Assembly: GCA_934141245.1 (NCBI GenBank)
Contig: CAKPCB010000005.1
Location: 1 to 64,000, forward strand
DNA length: 64,000 bases
Reading direction: 5' to 3'
From: an uncultured Bacilli bacterium
GTDB lineage: Bacteria; Bacillota_I; Bacilli_A; RF39; UBA660
Below are positions 27,539-34,983 of the stretch, piece after piece (positions within the stretch are counted from its first letter, which is position 1; each line of letters begins with the position of its first letter). Under the pieces are notes generated by a model, which saw only the letters and a list, made by a program, of their open reading frames with translations, searched no databases and had not been told where the DNA came from. The position numbers and the translations under genes were made by a program.

Positions 27539-28081
27539 ATGGAAGAAGAATTATATAATTTATTGTTAAATGAAAATGTTTTTACGCATGGTATAGGATT
27601 AGATAATGATCCAAATACGTTATTTAAACTTGAGTCTATTATTACAAATGGTGGATTATATTCAAAAGAACAATTAAGAAAAAAATTTGGCTATGATATT
27701 ACAGGTAGGGTAATAGGAAATATAAGATTTACAAAAGATTCTTATATTTCATTATTTGATCCATCTTTAGATATATTAATGAATAAAATTTTAACAGATA
27801 AAATAAGAGAATTATCTTTTAAGTTAAATGATGTTACTATCATGATAGATAAATGTATTGAAAGTGATTTAAGGTGTAAAAAAAATGCTTTTGATAATTC
27901 TGAATTGATAGTGGAAAAACATATCCCTATAAGATATTTTTTGGGTATAATAGTTCCAAAAGATAGTAATGTTTTACATGACGTTATTAAATTATTAAAT
28001 AAATATGAATTAAATCTCCCTGTATATGATACTGATGGATTCTTACTTAATCAAATAAATATTGGTAAATTAAAGAGATAA
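27539..28081 (+). CDS. Unknown protein, possible ADP-ribosyltransferase-like fold
   Basis: 180 aa from ATG 27539 (MEEELYNLL), after GTGGGGAAGTAG; the 27503 in-frame start has no ribosome site. FTHGIGLDNDP, followed by LESIITNGGLYS, has the His-Gly and inactive-to-active loop pattern seen in DarT/ART-like folds, and the end (HIPIRYFLGIIVPKD) also fits. The catalytic Glu is not certain. queH follows after 12 nt. The assignment is inference from pattern alone. Confidence 0.4.
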   Translation: MEEELYNLLLNENVFTHGIGLDNDPNTLFKLESIITNGGLYSKEQLRKKFGYDITGRVIGNIRFTKDSYISLFDPSLDILMNKILTDKIRELSFKLNDVTIMIDKCIESDLRCKKNAFDNSELIVEKHIPIRYFLGIIVPKDSNVLHDVIKLLNKYELNLPVYDTDGFLLNQINIGKLKR

Positions 28082-28093
28082 AGAGGTAAAGAT

Positions 28094-29116
28094 ATGAAAT
28101 TATTACTTCATACATGTTGTGCGCCTTGTAGTGTATATTGTATAGATACATTAAAAAAAGATAATATTGATATAACAAGTTATTGGTATAATCCTAATAT
28201 ACATCCATATACAGAGTATAAAGAAAGATTAAATGCATTAAAGGATTATACTAAAAGTATAGATATACCACTTATAATAGATGATTATTATGGCTTAAGA
28301 CAGTTCTGTAAAAACGTAGTAGATAAATTAGATAATAGATGTGGATATTGTTACTATTCTAGATTAGAAAAAACTGCTATTTATGCAAAAGAACGTGGTT
28401 TTGATGCTTTTTCGACAACTCTATTAATAAGTCCTTATCAAAATCATGAATTATTAAAAAAAACAGGTAAAATTATAGAAAAAAAATATAATATAAAATT
28501 TTTATATAAGGATTTTAGACCTGGTTTTAAAAAAGGATATGAAAAGGCAAGAAGACTTGGTCTTTATATACAAAAATATTGTGGTTGTGTTTTTAGTGAA
28601 GAAGAAAGATATATAGATGAAATAATAAAAAATAAAGAAAAAGAATTTTCTATAAAACTAATTAAACCATCCACTATGTTTAAAAATGAGATAATAGAGT
28701 ATATTAATAAGAACTTAGATTATAATGTTGATAAAAAGGATGATTTTGACACGTTCTTTTTAAACAGATTAAAGAAAAAATATAAAGATAATTATATTTA
28801 TACTATTACATATTTAATTATAAGAAAAAGTGATAATAGGTTACTTGGTGTTATTGAATTTAGACCAGATTTGAATGATTTCTTTCTTGAAAACGGAGGA
28901 AATGTAAGCTATAACGTAGCTTATAATAACTATGAAGATGAAATAATTAAATTAATAATTTTAATGAGTCAAAAATATAGAAAAAATAAAATATTAATTA
29001 CATGTGATAAAAATGATAATTTATTTGAAAAAGCAATAATTAATAATAATGGATATTTAGAAAGTAGTCTTAGTGATGACACTAAAAGATATCTTATAAA
29101 TGTAAATGATATATAA
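28094..29116 (+). CDS. queH: QueH epoxyqueuosine reductase fused to a GNAT domain
   Basis: 340 aa. Residues 1-185 match QueH (DUF208): LLLHTCCAPCSVYC, PNIHPYTEYKERL, CGYCYYSRL, STTLLISPYQNH and YCGCVFSEEE supply the conserved Cys residues for metal and Fe-S binding. QueH reduces epoxyqueuosine in tRNA to queuosine. Residues about 190-340 look like a GNAT acetyltransferase (LLGVIEFRPDLNDFFLENGG, VSYNVA, KILITCDKDN-like KNDNLFEKAIINNNGYLE). Usual QueH proteins are about 200 aa, so the fusion is atypical. Confidence 0.88.
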   Translation: MKLLLHTCCAPCSVYCIDTLKKDNIDITSYWYNPNIHPYTEYKERLNALKDYTKSIDIPLIIDDYYGLRQFCKNVVDKLDNRCGYCYYSRLEKTAIYAKERGFDAFSTTLLISPYQNHELLKKTGKIIEKKYNIKFLYKDFRPGFKKGYEKARRLGLYIQKYCGCVFSEEERYIDEIIKNKEKEFSIKLIKPSTMFKNEIIEYINKNLDYNVDKKDDFDTFFLNRLKKKYKDNYIYTITYLIIRKSDNRLLGVIEFRPDLNDFFLENGGNVSYNVAYNNYEDEIIKLIILMSQKYRKNKILITCDKNDNLFEKAIINNNGYLESSLSDDTKRYLINVNDI

Positions 29117-29187
29117 AATAAATTAATACATATTATAAATAAAAAATATAGTTAAATTGCAATTTTTATTTCTTATTAAAAGATTTT

Positions 29188-29197
29188 TTGTTATAAT
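29188..29197 (+). promoter_or_regulatory. Extended -10 promoter of prs
   Basis: TTGTTATAAT contains TGTTATAAT (TGn-extended -10). Initiation near 29204 would give a leader of about 110 nt that contains a terminator-like hairpin. Confidence 0.55.
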
Positions 29198-29263
29198 TAT
29201 ATTGTAAGAGGTATGGTATGACTATTTTTGTAAAGTACAACTGTTTATCTTATTGTAATTTTA

Positions 29264-29295
29264 AAAACTAGCACTATTTTTGTGCTGGTTTTTTA
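29264..29295 (+). terminator. Terminator-like hairpin in the prs leader (possible attenuator)
   Basis: AAAACTAGCAC (29264-29274) pairs with GTGCTGGTTTT (29282-29292), then TTTTAT. It lies only about 10 nt before the prs ribosome site (GGAGGAAG), downstream of the promoter, so it may act as an attenuator. An alternative is a terminator for an upstream small RNA. Confidence 0.6.
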
Positions 29296-29312
29296 TGTTT
29301 TTAGGAGGAAGT

Positions 29313-30407
29313 ATGCAAATAATTGAAAATGATGATTTAAGACTTATTGTTATGAGTAACATAAAAGAATTTGGAGAGAAAGTAAATAATAGTATAGAGA
29401 ATTTAAGAGGTGAAACTAAAAGTTATTTAGTTCCAATAGAAGAGGTTAGATTTAATAATGGTGAAGGAAAAATAAAAATATGCGAAACAATTAGAAATAA
29501 GGATGTATATATAATATCTGATGTTGGAAATCATAGTATGACTTATGATATGTTTGGTTATGAAAATCATATGGGGCCAGATGAACACTTTATGGATATA
29601 AAAAGAGTTATATTAGCAATTAGCGGGCAAGCATCTAGTATAACTGTTGTAATGCCACTACTTTATGAATCAAGACAACATAGAAGAAAAGGAAGAGAGT
29701 CTTTAGATTGCGCATTAGCTGTTCAAGAGCTAGAAAGATTAGGTGTTAATGCTATAATAACTTTTGATGTTCATGATCCAAATATTAGAAATGCAATTCC
29801 TTGTATGTCATTTGAAAATTTTTATCCAACACACTCAATATTAAAAGATTTTATTGAAAGAGAAACTCTTGATTTTGAAAATTTACTTGTAGTAAGTCCT
29901 GATACTGGTGCAATGGATAGAGCTATATATTATGCAAATATGTTAAATACTGATGTTGGAATGTTTTATAAAAGAAGAGATCTAACAAAAATAGTAAATG
30001 GTAAAAATCCTATAGTTCAACATGAATATATGGGAAAGGATGTTAAAGATAAAAATATAATAGTAGTTGATGATATGATAGCATCTGGTTCTTCTATGTT
30101 AGAAGTTGCTAGTGAACTAAAAAAAAGAGGTGCTAAAAAAGTATATTTAGTTGGAACGTTTTCTTTATTTACTAGTGGTCTTCAAAACTTTGATAAGGCT
30201 TATAAAGAAGGGATTTTTGATATGCTATATACTACTAATTTAACTTATATTAATCCTAAATTAAAAAAGAAAAAATGGTTTTATGATGTAGATTGTTCTA
30301 TGTTTTTAGCTAAAATAATAAATGTTTTAAATAGACATCAATCAGTATCACCTCTTCTAAATGGTAAAGAAGATATCCTAAAACTCATAAATGATAAGAA
30401 AAAATAA
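29313..30407 (+). CDS. prs: Ribose-phosphate pyrophosphokinase
   Basis: 364 aa from ATG 29313 after TTAGGAGGAAGT; the 29280 start would lie in the leader hairpin. It makes PRPP from ribose-5-P and ATP. SRQHRRKGRESLDCA matches the flexible loop/ATP region, DVHDPNI the Mg site, and VVDDMIASGSSM the PRPP-binding loop. It is somewhat longer than the common 315-aa enzyme and resembles the Mollicutes/Firmicutes long variant. It appears monocistronic, with terminators on both sides. Confidence 0.93.
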   Translation: MQIIENDDLRLIVMSNIKEFGEKVNNSIENLRGETKSYLVPIEEVRFNNGEGKIKICETIRNKDVYIISDVGNHSMTYDMFGYENHMGPDEHFMDIKRVILAISGQASSITVVMPLLYESRQHRRKGRESLDCALAVQELERLGVNAIITFDVHDPNIRNAIPCMSFENFYPTHSILKDFIERETLDFENLLVVSPDTGAMDRAIYYANMLNTDVGMFYKRRDLTKIVNGKNPIVQHEYMGKDVKDKNIIVVDDMIASGSSMLEVASELKKRGAKKVYLVGTFSLFTSGLQNFDKAYKEGIFDMLYTTNLTYINPKLKKKKWFYDVDCSMFLAKIINVLNRHQSVSPLLNGKEDILKLINDKKK

Positions 30408-30426
30408 GCTTTTATTACAAAATACG

Positions 30427-30457
30427 TAAGAATTATTATTTTAATTCTTATTTTTTT
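30427..30457 (+). terminator. Rho-independent terminator after prs
   Basis: TAAGAATTA (30427-30435) pairs with TAATTCTTA (30442-30450), then TTTTTTT. Confidence 0.85.
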
Positions 30458-30490
30458 GTAGTATAATTGTACTTGAAAGAGAGGTAATTT

Positions 30491-31054
30491 ATGAACACTG
30501 GTTTATTAATTTCTATTGTTGTTATGGTATTAATAACACTTATTGCATCAATAACTACTTTAGTTGTTGTAACAAAATATACTAAACAAGAAAAAATAGT
30601 AGGGAAGGTATTAAAAATAGTTGGAATAGTAATTGCAGCATTAGCTGTATTAGCTTTAGCAATCGGAATATCATTTGTTAAAAAAGATGATAGTAAGTCA
30701 CCTAAAGATTATAATGAAGTTACTTTAAATGAATATTTAAATATAATAAATAGTGATGAAAAAAGTATAATATTAGTTGCAAGACCAACTTGTACATATT
30801 GTCAAAAGTTTTCTCCAATATTAAAACAAGCTGCTGGAGATTTAGATTTAGTTGTTAATTATATTGATACTGATAAATTTTCTGAAGATGATTGGAAAAC
30901 TTTCAATAATTCATTATCTTATTATACAGAAAATGAATGGGGTACACCACTTACTTTAATAGTTCAAAAAGGAGAAATAGTAGATGTTAACAGTGGTTAT
31001 ACTGATTTAGCTACTATTAAAAATTTCTTTACTAAGAATGGTTTGGGTAAATAA
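30491..31054 (+). CDS. Membrane-anchored thioredoxin-like protein
   Basis: 187 aa. Two hydrophobic helices (about 5-28 and 42-64) precede a thioredoxin-fold domain (about 75-185) with the CTYC redox motif in RPTCTYCQKFSP and a cis-Pro in GTPLTLIV. It probably catalyses thiol-disulfide exchange. The helical hairpin would leave the domain on the same side as the N-terminus. TATAAT at 30462-30467 gives it its own promoter. Confidence 0.85.
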   Translation: MNTGLLISIVVMVLITLIASITTLVVVTKYTKQEKIVGKVLKIVGIVIAALAVLALAIGISFVKKDDSKSPKDYNEVTLNEYLNIINSDEKSIILVARPTCTYCQKFSPILKQAAGDLDLVVNYIDTDKFSEDDWKTFNNSLSYYTENEWGTPLTLIVQKGEIVDVNSGYTDLATIKNFFTKNGLGK

Positions 31055-31060
31055 TATTTT

Positions 31061-31090
31061 AAGAATTTCTATTTTGAAATTCTTTTTTTG
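31061..31090 (+). terminator. Rho-independent terminator
   Basis: AAGAATTTC pairs with GAAATTCTT (31076-31084), then TTTTTG. Confidence 0.85.
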
Positions 31091-31132
31091 TTCTAAATTT
31101 ATAATATTTTAAATAAAATAAAGTAATATTAC

Positions 31133-31162
31133 TTGATATTTATATTTATTATATGTTATAAT
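31133..31162 (+). promoter_or_regulatory. Promoter of the tRNA-Cys/tRNA-Gly pair
   Basis: TTGATA (31133-31138), an 18-nt spacer and TATAAT (31157-31162) with TGT just before it, 12 nt before tRNA-Cys. Confidence 0.65.
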
Positions 31163-31174
31163 TTATTGGTACAT

Positions 31175-31248
31175 GGGCCTATAGCCAAGTGGTAAGGCAT
31201 GGGACTGCAACTCCCTGATCGTTGGTTCAAATCCGACTAGGCCCTCCA
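31175..31248 (+). tRNA. tRNA-Cys (GCA)
   Basis: Acceptor GGGCCTA/TAGGCCC, anticodon loop CTGCAAC (GCA), T-arm TTGGTTCAAATCCGA and encoded TCCA end. Confidence 0.95.
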
Positions 31249-31255
31249 ATTTTAT

Positions 31256-31330
31256 GCAGGTGTAGTATAATGGTTAATATGTGGCCTTGCCAAGGCTAAG
31301 ATGGGAGTTCGATTCTCCTCACTTGCTCCA
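31256..31330 (+). tRNA. tRNA-Gly (GCC)
   Basis: Acceptor GCAGGTG/CACTTGC, anticodon loop TTGCCAA (GCC), T-arm GGGAGTTCGATTCTCC and encoded CCA. It marks the left edge of the proposed genomic island. Confidence 0.94.
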
Positions 31331-31374
31331 TTGACGAATCTGTTCGAACTATTTAGTTTGAACTTGATATATAG

Positions 31375-31399
31375 AATCAATCGAAAGATTGATTTTTTT
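31375..31399 (+). terminator. Terminator after the tRNA pair
   Basis: AATCAATC pairs with GATTGATT around GAAA, then TTTTTG. A second hairpin (GTTCGAAC...) lies at 31342-31363. Confidence 0.8.
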
Positions 31400-31440
31400 G
31401 TGTCTTACAAAGAAATCATCCTAAAGAAAGGATGGTGTTT

Positions 31441-31725
31441 ATGATTAATATTATCAAACAAGAAATACCTATTGATGAATCACTTAAAAAGAAATTAGAA
31501 TTTATTTGTGATTTTTGTAATACTACTCCTACATTTATAAATGGAAGTATTAGAAAAATTGATAAATCTAATTTGGCTTATGTTGAACCTCACAAAGTAA
31601 TTATCAATAATATAATGTTTCTTGTTTTTAATTATTCTAATGATGTTTATATCAAAAACTTCGGTAATAAAATTAAAATCAATGAATTAGAAGATTATTG
31701 TGAATTACTGAAGTATATGCTATAA
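31441..31725 (+). CDS. Unknown small protein, first member of a local family
   Basis: 94 aa from ATG 31441 (MINIIKQEIPIDESLKK), after AAAGGATGG. It has no recognised domain; the core is STTPTF-like NTTPTFINGSIRKIDKSNLA followed by YVEPHKV. The same core occurs in the decayed copy at 33141-33373, and a more distant version may exist at 47052-47330 (NLKFIEPAEYLI, with a similar C-terminus). It begins 110 nt after tRNA-Gly(GCC). The function is unknown; a role in the mobility or maintenance of the island is possible. Confidence 0.6.
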   Translation: MINIIKQEIPIDESLKKKLEFICDFCNTTPTFINGSIRKIDKSNLAYVEPHKVIINNIMFLVFNYSNDVYIKNFGNKIKINELEDYCELLKYML

Positions 31726-31744
31726 TGGTTTTAGGAGGGATATA

Positions 31745-32011
31745 ATGGAACAAGTATTAGAAAAATTAGATATATCTATGAAAGAACTAACTTTAGATTT
31801 AGTAAAATATAAAGAAGATAGCCCAATGTATCAAAAAGCTCTAGTTACACTAGCTAAAGTTTATCAAGCATTTAATTCAGCTTATGATTTAGCAGCAACA
31901 GACAATATAAATGTACCATATTATATTAAATATGCAGATATTGAAGGAATAAAGACATTATTAACAAATGCTGGTTATTTAGAGGAATCAAAAAAAACTG
32001 GAAGACGTTAA
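31745..32011 (+). CDS. Unknown small helical protein
   Basis: 88 aa, mainly helical, without signal or membrane segments. Features are SMKELTLDLVKYKEDSPMYQ near the N-terminus and an Arg/Lys-rich end (KKTGRR). The ATG follows TTTTAGGAGGGATATA, a strong site, 19 nt after the preceding stop, so both genes are in one operon. No family is recognised. Confidence 0.6.
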   Translation: MEQVLEKLDISMKELTLDLVKYKEDSPMYQKALVTLAKVYQAFNSAYDLAATDNINVPYYIKYADIEGIKTLLTNAGYLEESKKTGRR

Positions 32012-32078
32012 TAATTATAATTATAGTGATTAGTTGTTTATCAACTTTGCTATTAGGAGTTTTGAATAACCTTTGTTA

Positions 32079-32137
32079 TCGCTCCAAATTGATAGGAAGC
32101 TCGGAAATTAACTTCTGAGAGTAATAAATGCTGACTA
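32079..32137 (+). repeat. Dispersed hairpin element, copy A
   Basis: It shares TCGCTCCAAATTGAT, CTCGGAA(A/G)TTAACTT and TGAGAGTAATAAAT with copy B at 33042-33099. CTCGGAAATT can pair with AACTTCTGAG (32100-32119). The first part resembles the 3' end and flank of tRNA-Gly(TCC) (CCGCTCCAATTGAATAC). It lies in the 225-bp gap between two island genes, which otherwise shows no gene. Confidence 0.7.
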
Positions 32138-32236
32138 GAAATAGTGAAGTTGTAAGATTGGTTTTTATTTTATTTAATACCATGATATAATACGACTATA
32201 TTATAAAAATTTATTTCTAGATTGGAGTGTAAAAAT

Positions 32237-32971
32237 ATGAACACGCTAGAGGTTGTATTTGGTGATTCTTGTTATCTCACTATGAAAAATAGCAAGCTTA
32301 ATAATAATGATATTTTAATGTTCAATGTTTTATTTAACATTGGCGATTTATCTAATGTAGAAAATTTTAAAACAAAAATACCTAAACAACTATGTTTCGA
32401 AAATAAAAATACTAGTTTTAAATATACTTATGATACAATTATAAATAATATAAAAAAAGGAAATAAAATAAGAGTATGGACTAGTAAAAAAAATATTTAT
32501 TCATATTTAATCATGTTATATATTTGTAGCATTATAAATGAATACAATTACAAATTATATGTACTATACAGCGATGATTATGATAAAGATTGTCCTTCTC
32601 CTAGTGCAATGAACGAAAATGAACTAGAAGAATTATCTAGATTAGAACACAGATTAACTAATAAAGAAATTAATGAAAATGCTAATACCTGGAAAAAATT
32701 GGTTTATGAGAATTCAGATTTAAGAGTAATTGATCAAGGTTCTATAAAATCTGTTGAGCTGGATTATTATGACCATTATATTTTAGATACTTTACAATCA
32801 TTAGGAAAAGTAGAAATGTCTGAATTAATAGCAACACTTATGAAAGATGTATATTTGATTGATATAATGTATGTTTATTTAATAGAAAGATTAATAAAGC
32901 AGCAAAAAATAAAAATCACACTAAATAGTGGTACTAGATATTTAAAAAATTTTATAGAAATAAATAACTAG
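32237..32971 (+). CDS. DUF1835/DUF3658-like protein
   Basis: 244 aa from ATG 32237, 9 nt after GGAG; a TTG at 32222 overlaps the ribosome site. The start LEVVFGDSCYLTMK matches the DUF1835 opening (VFGDS, Ser/Gly-rich), and the C-terminal half has a DUF3658-like helical pattern (YYDHYILDTLQSLGKVEMSE). The molecular function of these domains is not established. No membrane segment is seen. It is probably transcribed alone, between hairpin copies A and B. Confidence 0.65.
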   Translation: MNTLEVVFGDSCYLTMKNSKLNNNDILMFNVLFNIGDLSNVENFKTKIPKQLCFENKNTSFKYTYDTIINNIKKGNKIRVWTSKKNIYSYLIMLYICSIINEYNYKLYVLYSDDYDKDCPSPSAMNENELEELSRLEHRLTNKEINENANTWKKLVYENSDLRVIDQGSIKSVELDYYDHYILDTLQSLGKVEMSELIATLMKDVYLIDIMYVYLIERLIKQQKIKITLNSGTRYLKNFIEINN

Positions 32972-33041
32972 AAATTACAATTTGCACAAAGAATTTGCAG
33001 AACCAATTTATATTAATAAAAGCTGTAAATGTCCACACCAT

Positions 33042-33099
33042 TCGCTCCAAATTGATTGATACTCGGAAGTTAACTTTTGAGAGTAATAAATACTAACTA
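33042..33099 (+). repeat. Dispersed hairpin element, copy B
   Basis: Second copy of the element at 32079-32137. CTCGGAAGTT pairs with AACTTTTGAG (33062-33081). Relative to copy A two stem positions changed but pairing is largely kept (G-C/A-C and G-C/G-U exchanges), which suggests a structured RNA or DNA element. Confidence 0.7.
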
Positions 33100-33118
33100 T
33101 TTTTAGTTAGTATTTTTG
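33090..33118 (+). terminator. Rho-independent terminator
   Basis: ATACTAACT and AGTTAGTAT form a 9-bp stem followed by TTTTTG, overlapping the end of repeat copy B. It may end the DUF1835 transcript. Confidence 0.75.
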
Positions 33119-33140
33119 TCATGTAAAGGAGCTAAATTTT

Positions 33141-33373
33141 ATGTTAAATATAGAAACAAACAAATTATAATAAGTGATAAACTAAAAAGAAAAATTGATA
33201 TGATTGGAAGATTTATTGATACTACTCCAGTTATAAATAATTGTTGCATTAAAAGTATAACAGGCACTAATGTTGCTTATGTTATGTCACATATCATTCC
33301 TATTAAGAATAATAAATACCTTTAAAATAAAACAATATTTAAAGATTTAGAGTACTATATAAAAAATTTTTTA
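33141..33373 (+). pseudogene. Decayed copy of the 31441-31725 gene
   Basis: AAAGGAG at 33125-33131 leads to ATG 33141 (MLNIETNKL), matching the family start, but the frame ends in TAATAA. Another frame then continues with KLKRKIDMIGRFIDTTPVIN, paralogous to LKKKLEFICDFCNTTPTFIN of the intact gene, and stops after NNKYL. The family C-terminus reappears in a third frame (FKDLEYYIKNFL at about 33338-33373). Two frameshifts and a central deletion make a functional product unlikely. Confidence 0.7.
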
Positions 33374-33621
33374 ATTCTCCCATATTTTTAACTCATTTTT
33401 ACAAGTGCAAAAGGTGAATTGATGACGTTATAATTCTCTTATTTATACAGGCTAGTAGTTTATTGCCATCTATTGTTTAAATAAGTAAGTGTTGTTCAAC
33501 TTCAAGCCATATGATAGTTCTATTTAAACTACTTAGTTTGAATTTTCTATTCTATATGCTTAAATTTTGCTATAATGAATGTATAAATGAAAAATATAAA
33601 AATGTTAGGAAGTGTTATATA

Positions 33622-33909
33622 ATGATTGAATACGAAGAATTATTTAAAAATTTTTCTAAATTGGGATTAGATGAAAAGAGAAATAAGTACAATGAAGAAA
33701 TAATTAAAATTGCATTGTTACTTAAATCATTTTTAAATGAAAGAAATCTTGAATTAATTGATATGCCATATAATTATAAAAGTGGTGAAGATAGGAAAAT
33801 GTCAGAATCTGATTTATTAAATATCAATTTTAGAGATTTATACATAATAAAAGCTGAATTATTGATGCTTATTAATTGTATTAATGAAGATAGAAAGCAG
33901 GTGTCATAA
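33622..33909 (+). CDS. Unknown 95-aa helical protein
   Basis: 95 aa from ATG 33622 (MIEYEELFKNFSKLG), after TTAGGAAGTG. It is helical and charged, with no signal or membrane segment and no recognised family. The stop is immediately followed by the GTG of the HEICH-motif protein, so the two are coupled, which suggests a partner or immunity-like role. The 248 bp upstream contain no other gene. Confidence 0.6.
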   Translation: MIEYEELFKNFSKLGLDEKRNKYNEEIIKIALLLKSFLNERNLELIDMPYNYKSGEDRKMSESDLLNINFRDLYIIKAELLMLINCINEDRKQVS

Positions 33910-34905
33910 GTGGACGAATACTTAATAGGTTTAAAAAACAAGTTTGGATACAGTGATGAATTAACTAATTTTTTAAGTCAATTAATTCCTAATTTGATTA
34001 AATATTATGGTGAAGAAAATAAAGAAGTTATACTTTCTACCTTATCAAATTGTGAAATACATTTTCAAAGAAAAGATGAAGACCCAAAAACTTTTTTAAA
34101 TTCATACTTCGATATTAATAAAGATTGGAAAATTCCGCCTCTTGCTGTGGCACTCTATCACAATGAAATAAAAGTAAAAGATAATCAGGTTGTGGCTAAA
34201 CCTATTATTTATTTAAAACAGGTTTATTCTGATCCATATATGTCTTTTGATTTCAGCAATGATAATCAAACTAATACTTTAATTCATGAAATATGTCATT
34301 CAATTAAAGGATACGGAAAAACAAAAGTTGAAAACGGAAAAATTATTGATTCAACAGGACTTATTAGAGACACCTATTCATACAGTCAAGAGAATGGTAT
34401 TGTTGAAGAGAAAAGTGATATGATAGGAATAGAAGAAGCTTTAAATGATGTAGAAACAGCACAAATATTAGAAATGATGACTGGAAGAAAGCAAAAAGCT
34501 GATTCATATAAACTTGCTGGTTATTATGCTACACAATTATTACAACATAGTGATCTTGCAAAAGTAATAAGAATTTCACAATTTTCTGGCGATGACAGTT
34601 GGATTCAATATATTGGCGAAGAACAAAGTAAATTATTGGCTGAAAAGTTTGATGTTTTAGTAAATGCACTTTATGTTTCTTATAGTGATATTGATACTCC
34701 CGAAAAAAGAGAATCACTTCATAATAAAATGGGACTAGCCCAAGATGCTATAGAAGATTTTATTGATAATTACTGTTCTAAAAAAGATGTTGATGCCTTT
34801 ACTCAATCATTAGAAATAGCAGATAAAAGGACTATTGAAATGACACAACAAATAGTAAGTATTAAACCAATTACAGAAGAAATTTCTTCTCCAATAAAAA
34901 TATAA
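33910..34905 (+). CDS. Putative HExxH metallopeptidase
   Basis: 331 aa from a GTG directly after the preceding stop, with GCAGGTG as ribosome site. TLIHEICHSIKGYG is an HExxH zinc motif (near residues 124-130), and GIVEEKSDMIGIEEALND some 40 residues later could give the third, acidic ligand. No signal peptide is seen, so it is probably cytoplasmic or injected. The helical C-terminal 150 residues have no recognised family. It is translationally coupled to the 95-aa protein. Confidence 0.65.
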   Translation: MDEYLIGLKNKFGYSDELTNFLSQLIPNLIKYYGEENKEVILSTLSNCEIHFQRKDEDPKTFLNSYFDINKDWKIPPLAVALYHNEIKVKDNQVVAKPIIYLKQVYSDPYMSFDFSNDNQTNTLIHEICHSIKGYGKTKVENGKIIDSTGLIRDTYSYSQENGIVEEKSDMIGIEEALNDVETAQILEMMTGRKQKADSYKLAGYYATQLLQHSDLAKVIRISQFSGDDSWIQYIGEEQSKLLAEKFDVLVNALYVSYSDIDTPEKRESLHNKMGLAQDAIEDFIDNYCSKKDVDAFTQSLEIADKRTIEMTQQIVSIKPITEEISSPIKI

Positions 34906-34983
34906 TTAAAAAAAATCCAAGTAATTGACTCTGATATTGTATGCACTAAAATAATGGTGCTTTTTTTATGTACTTAATATGAA

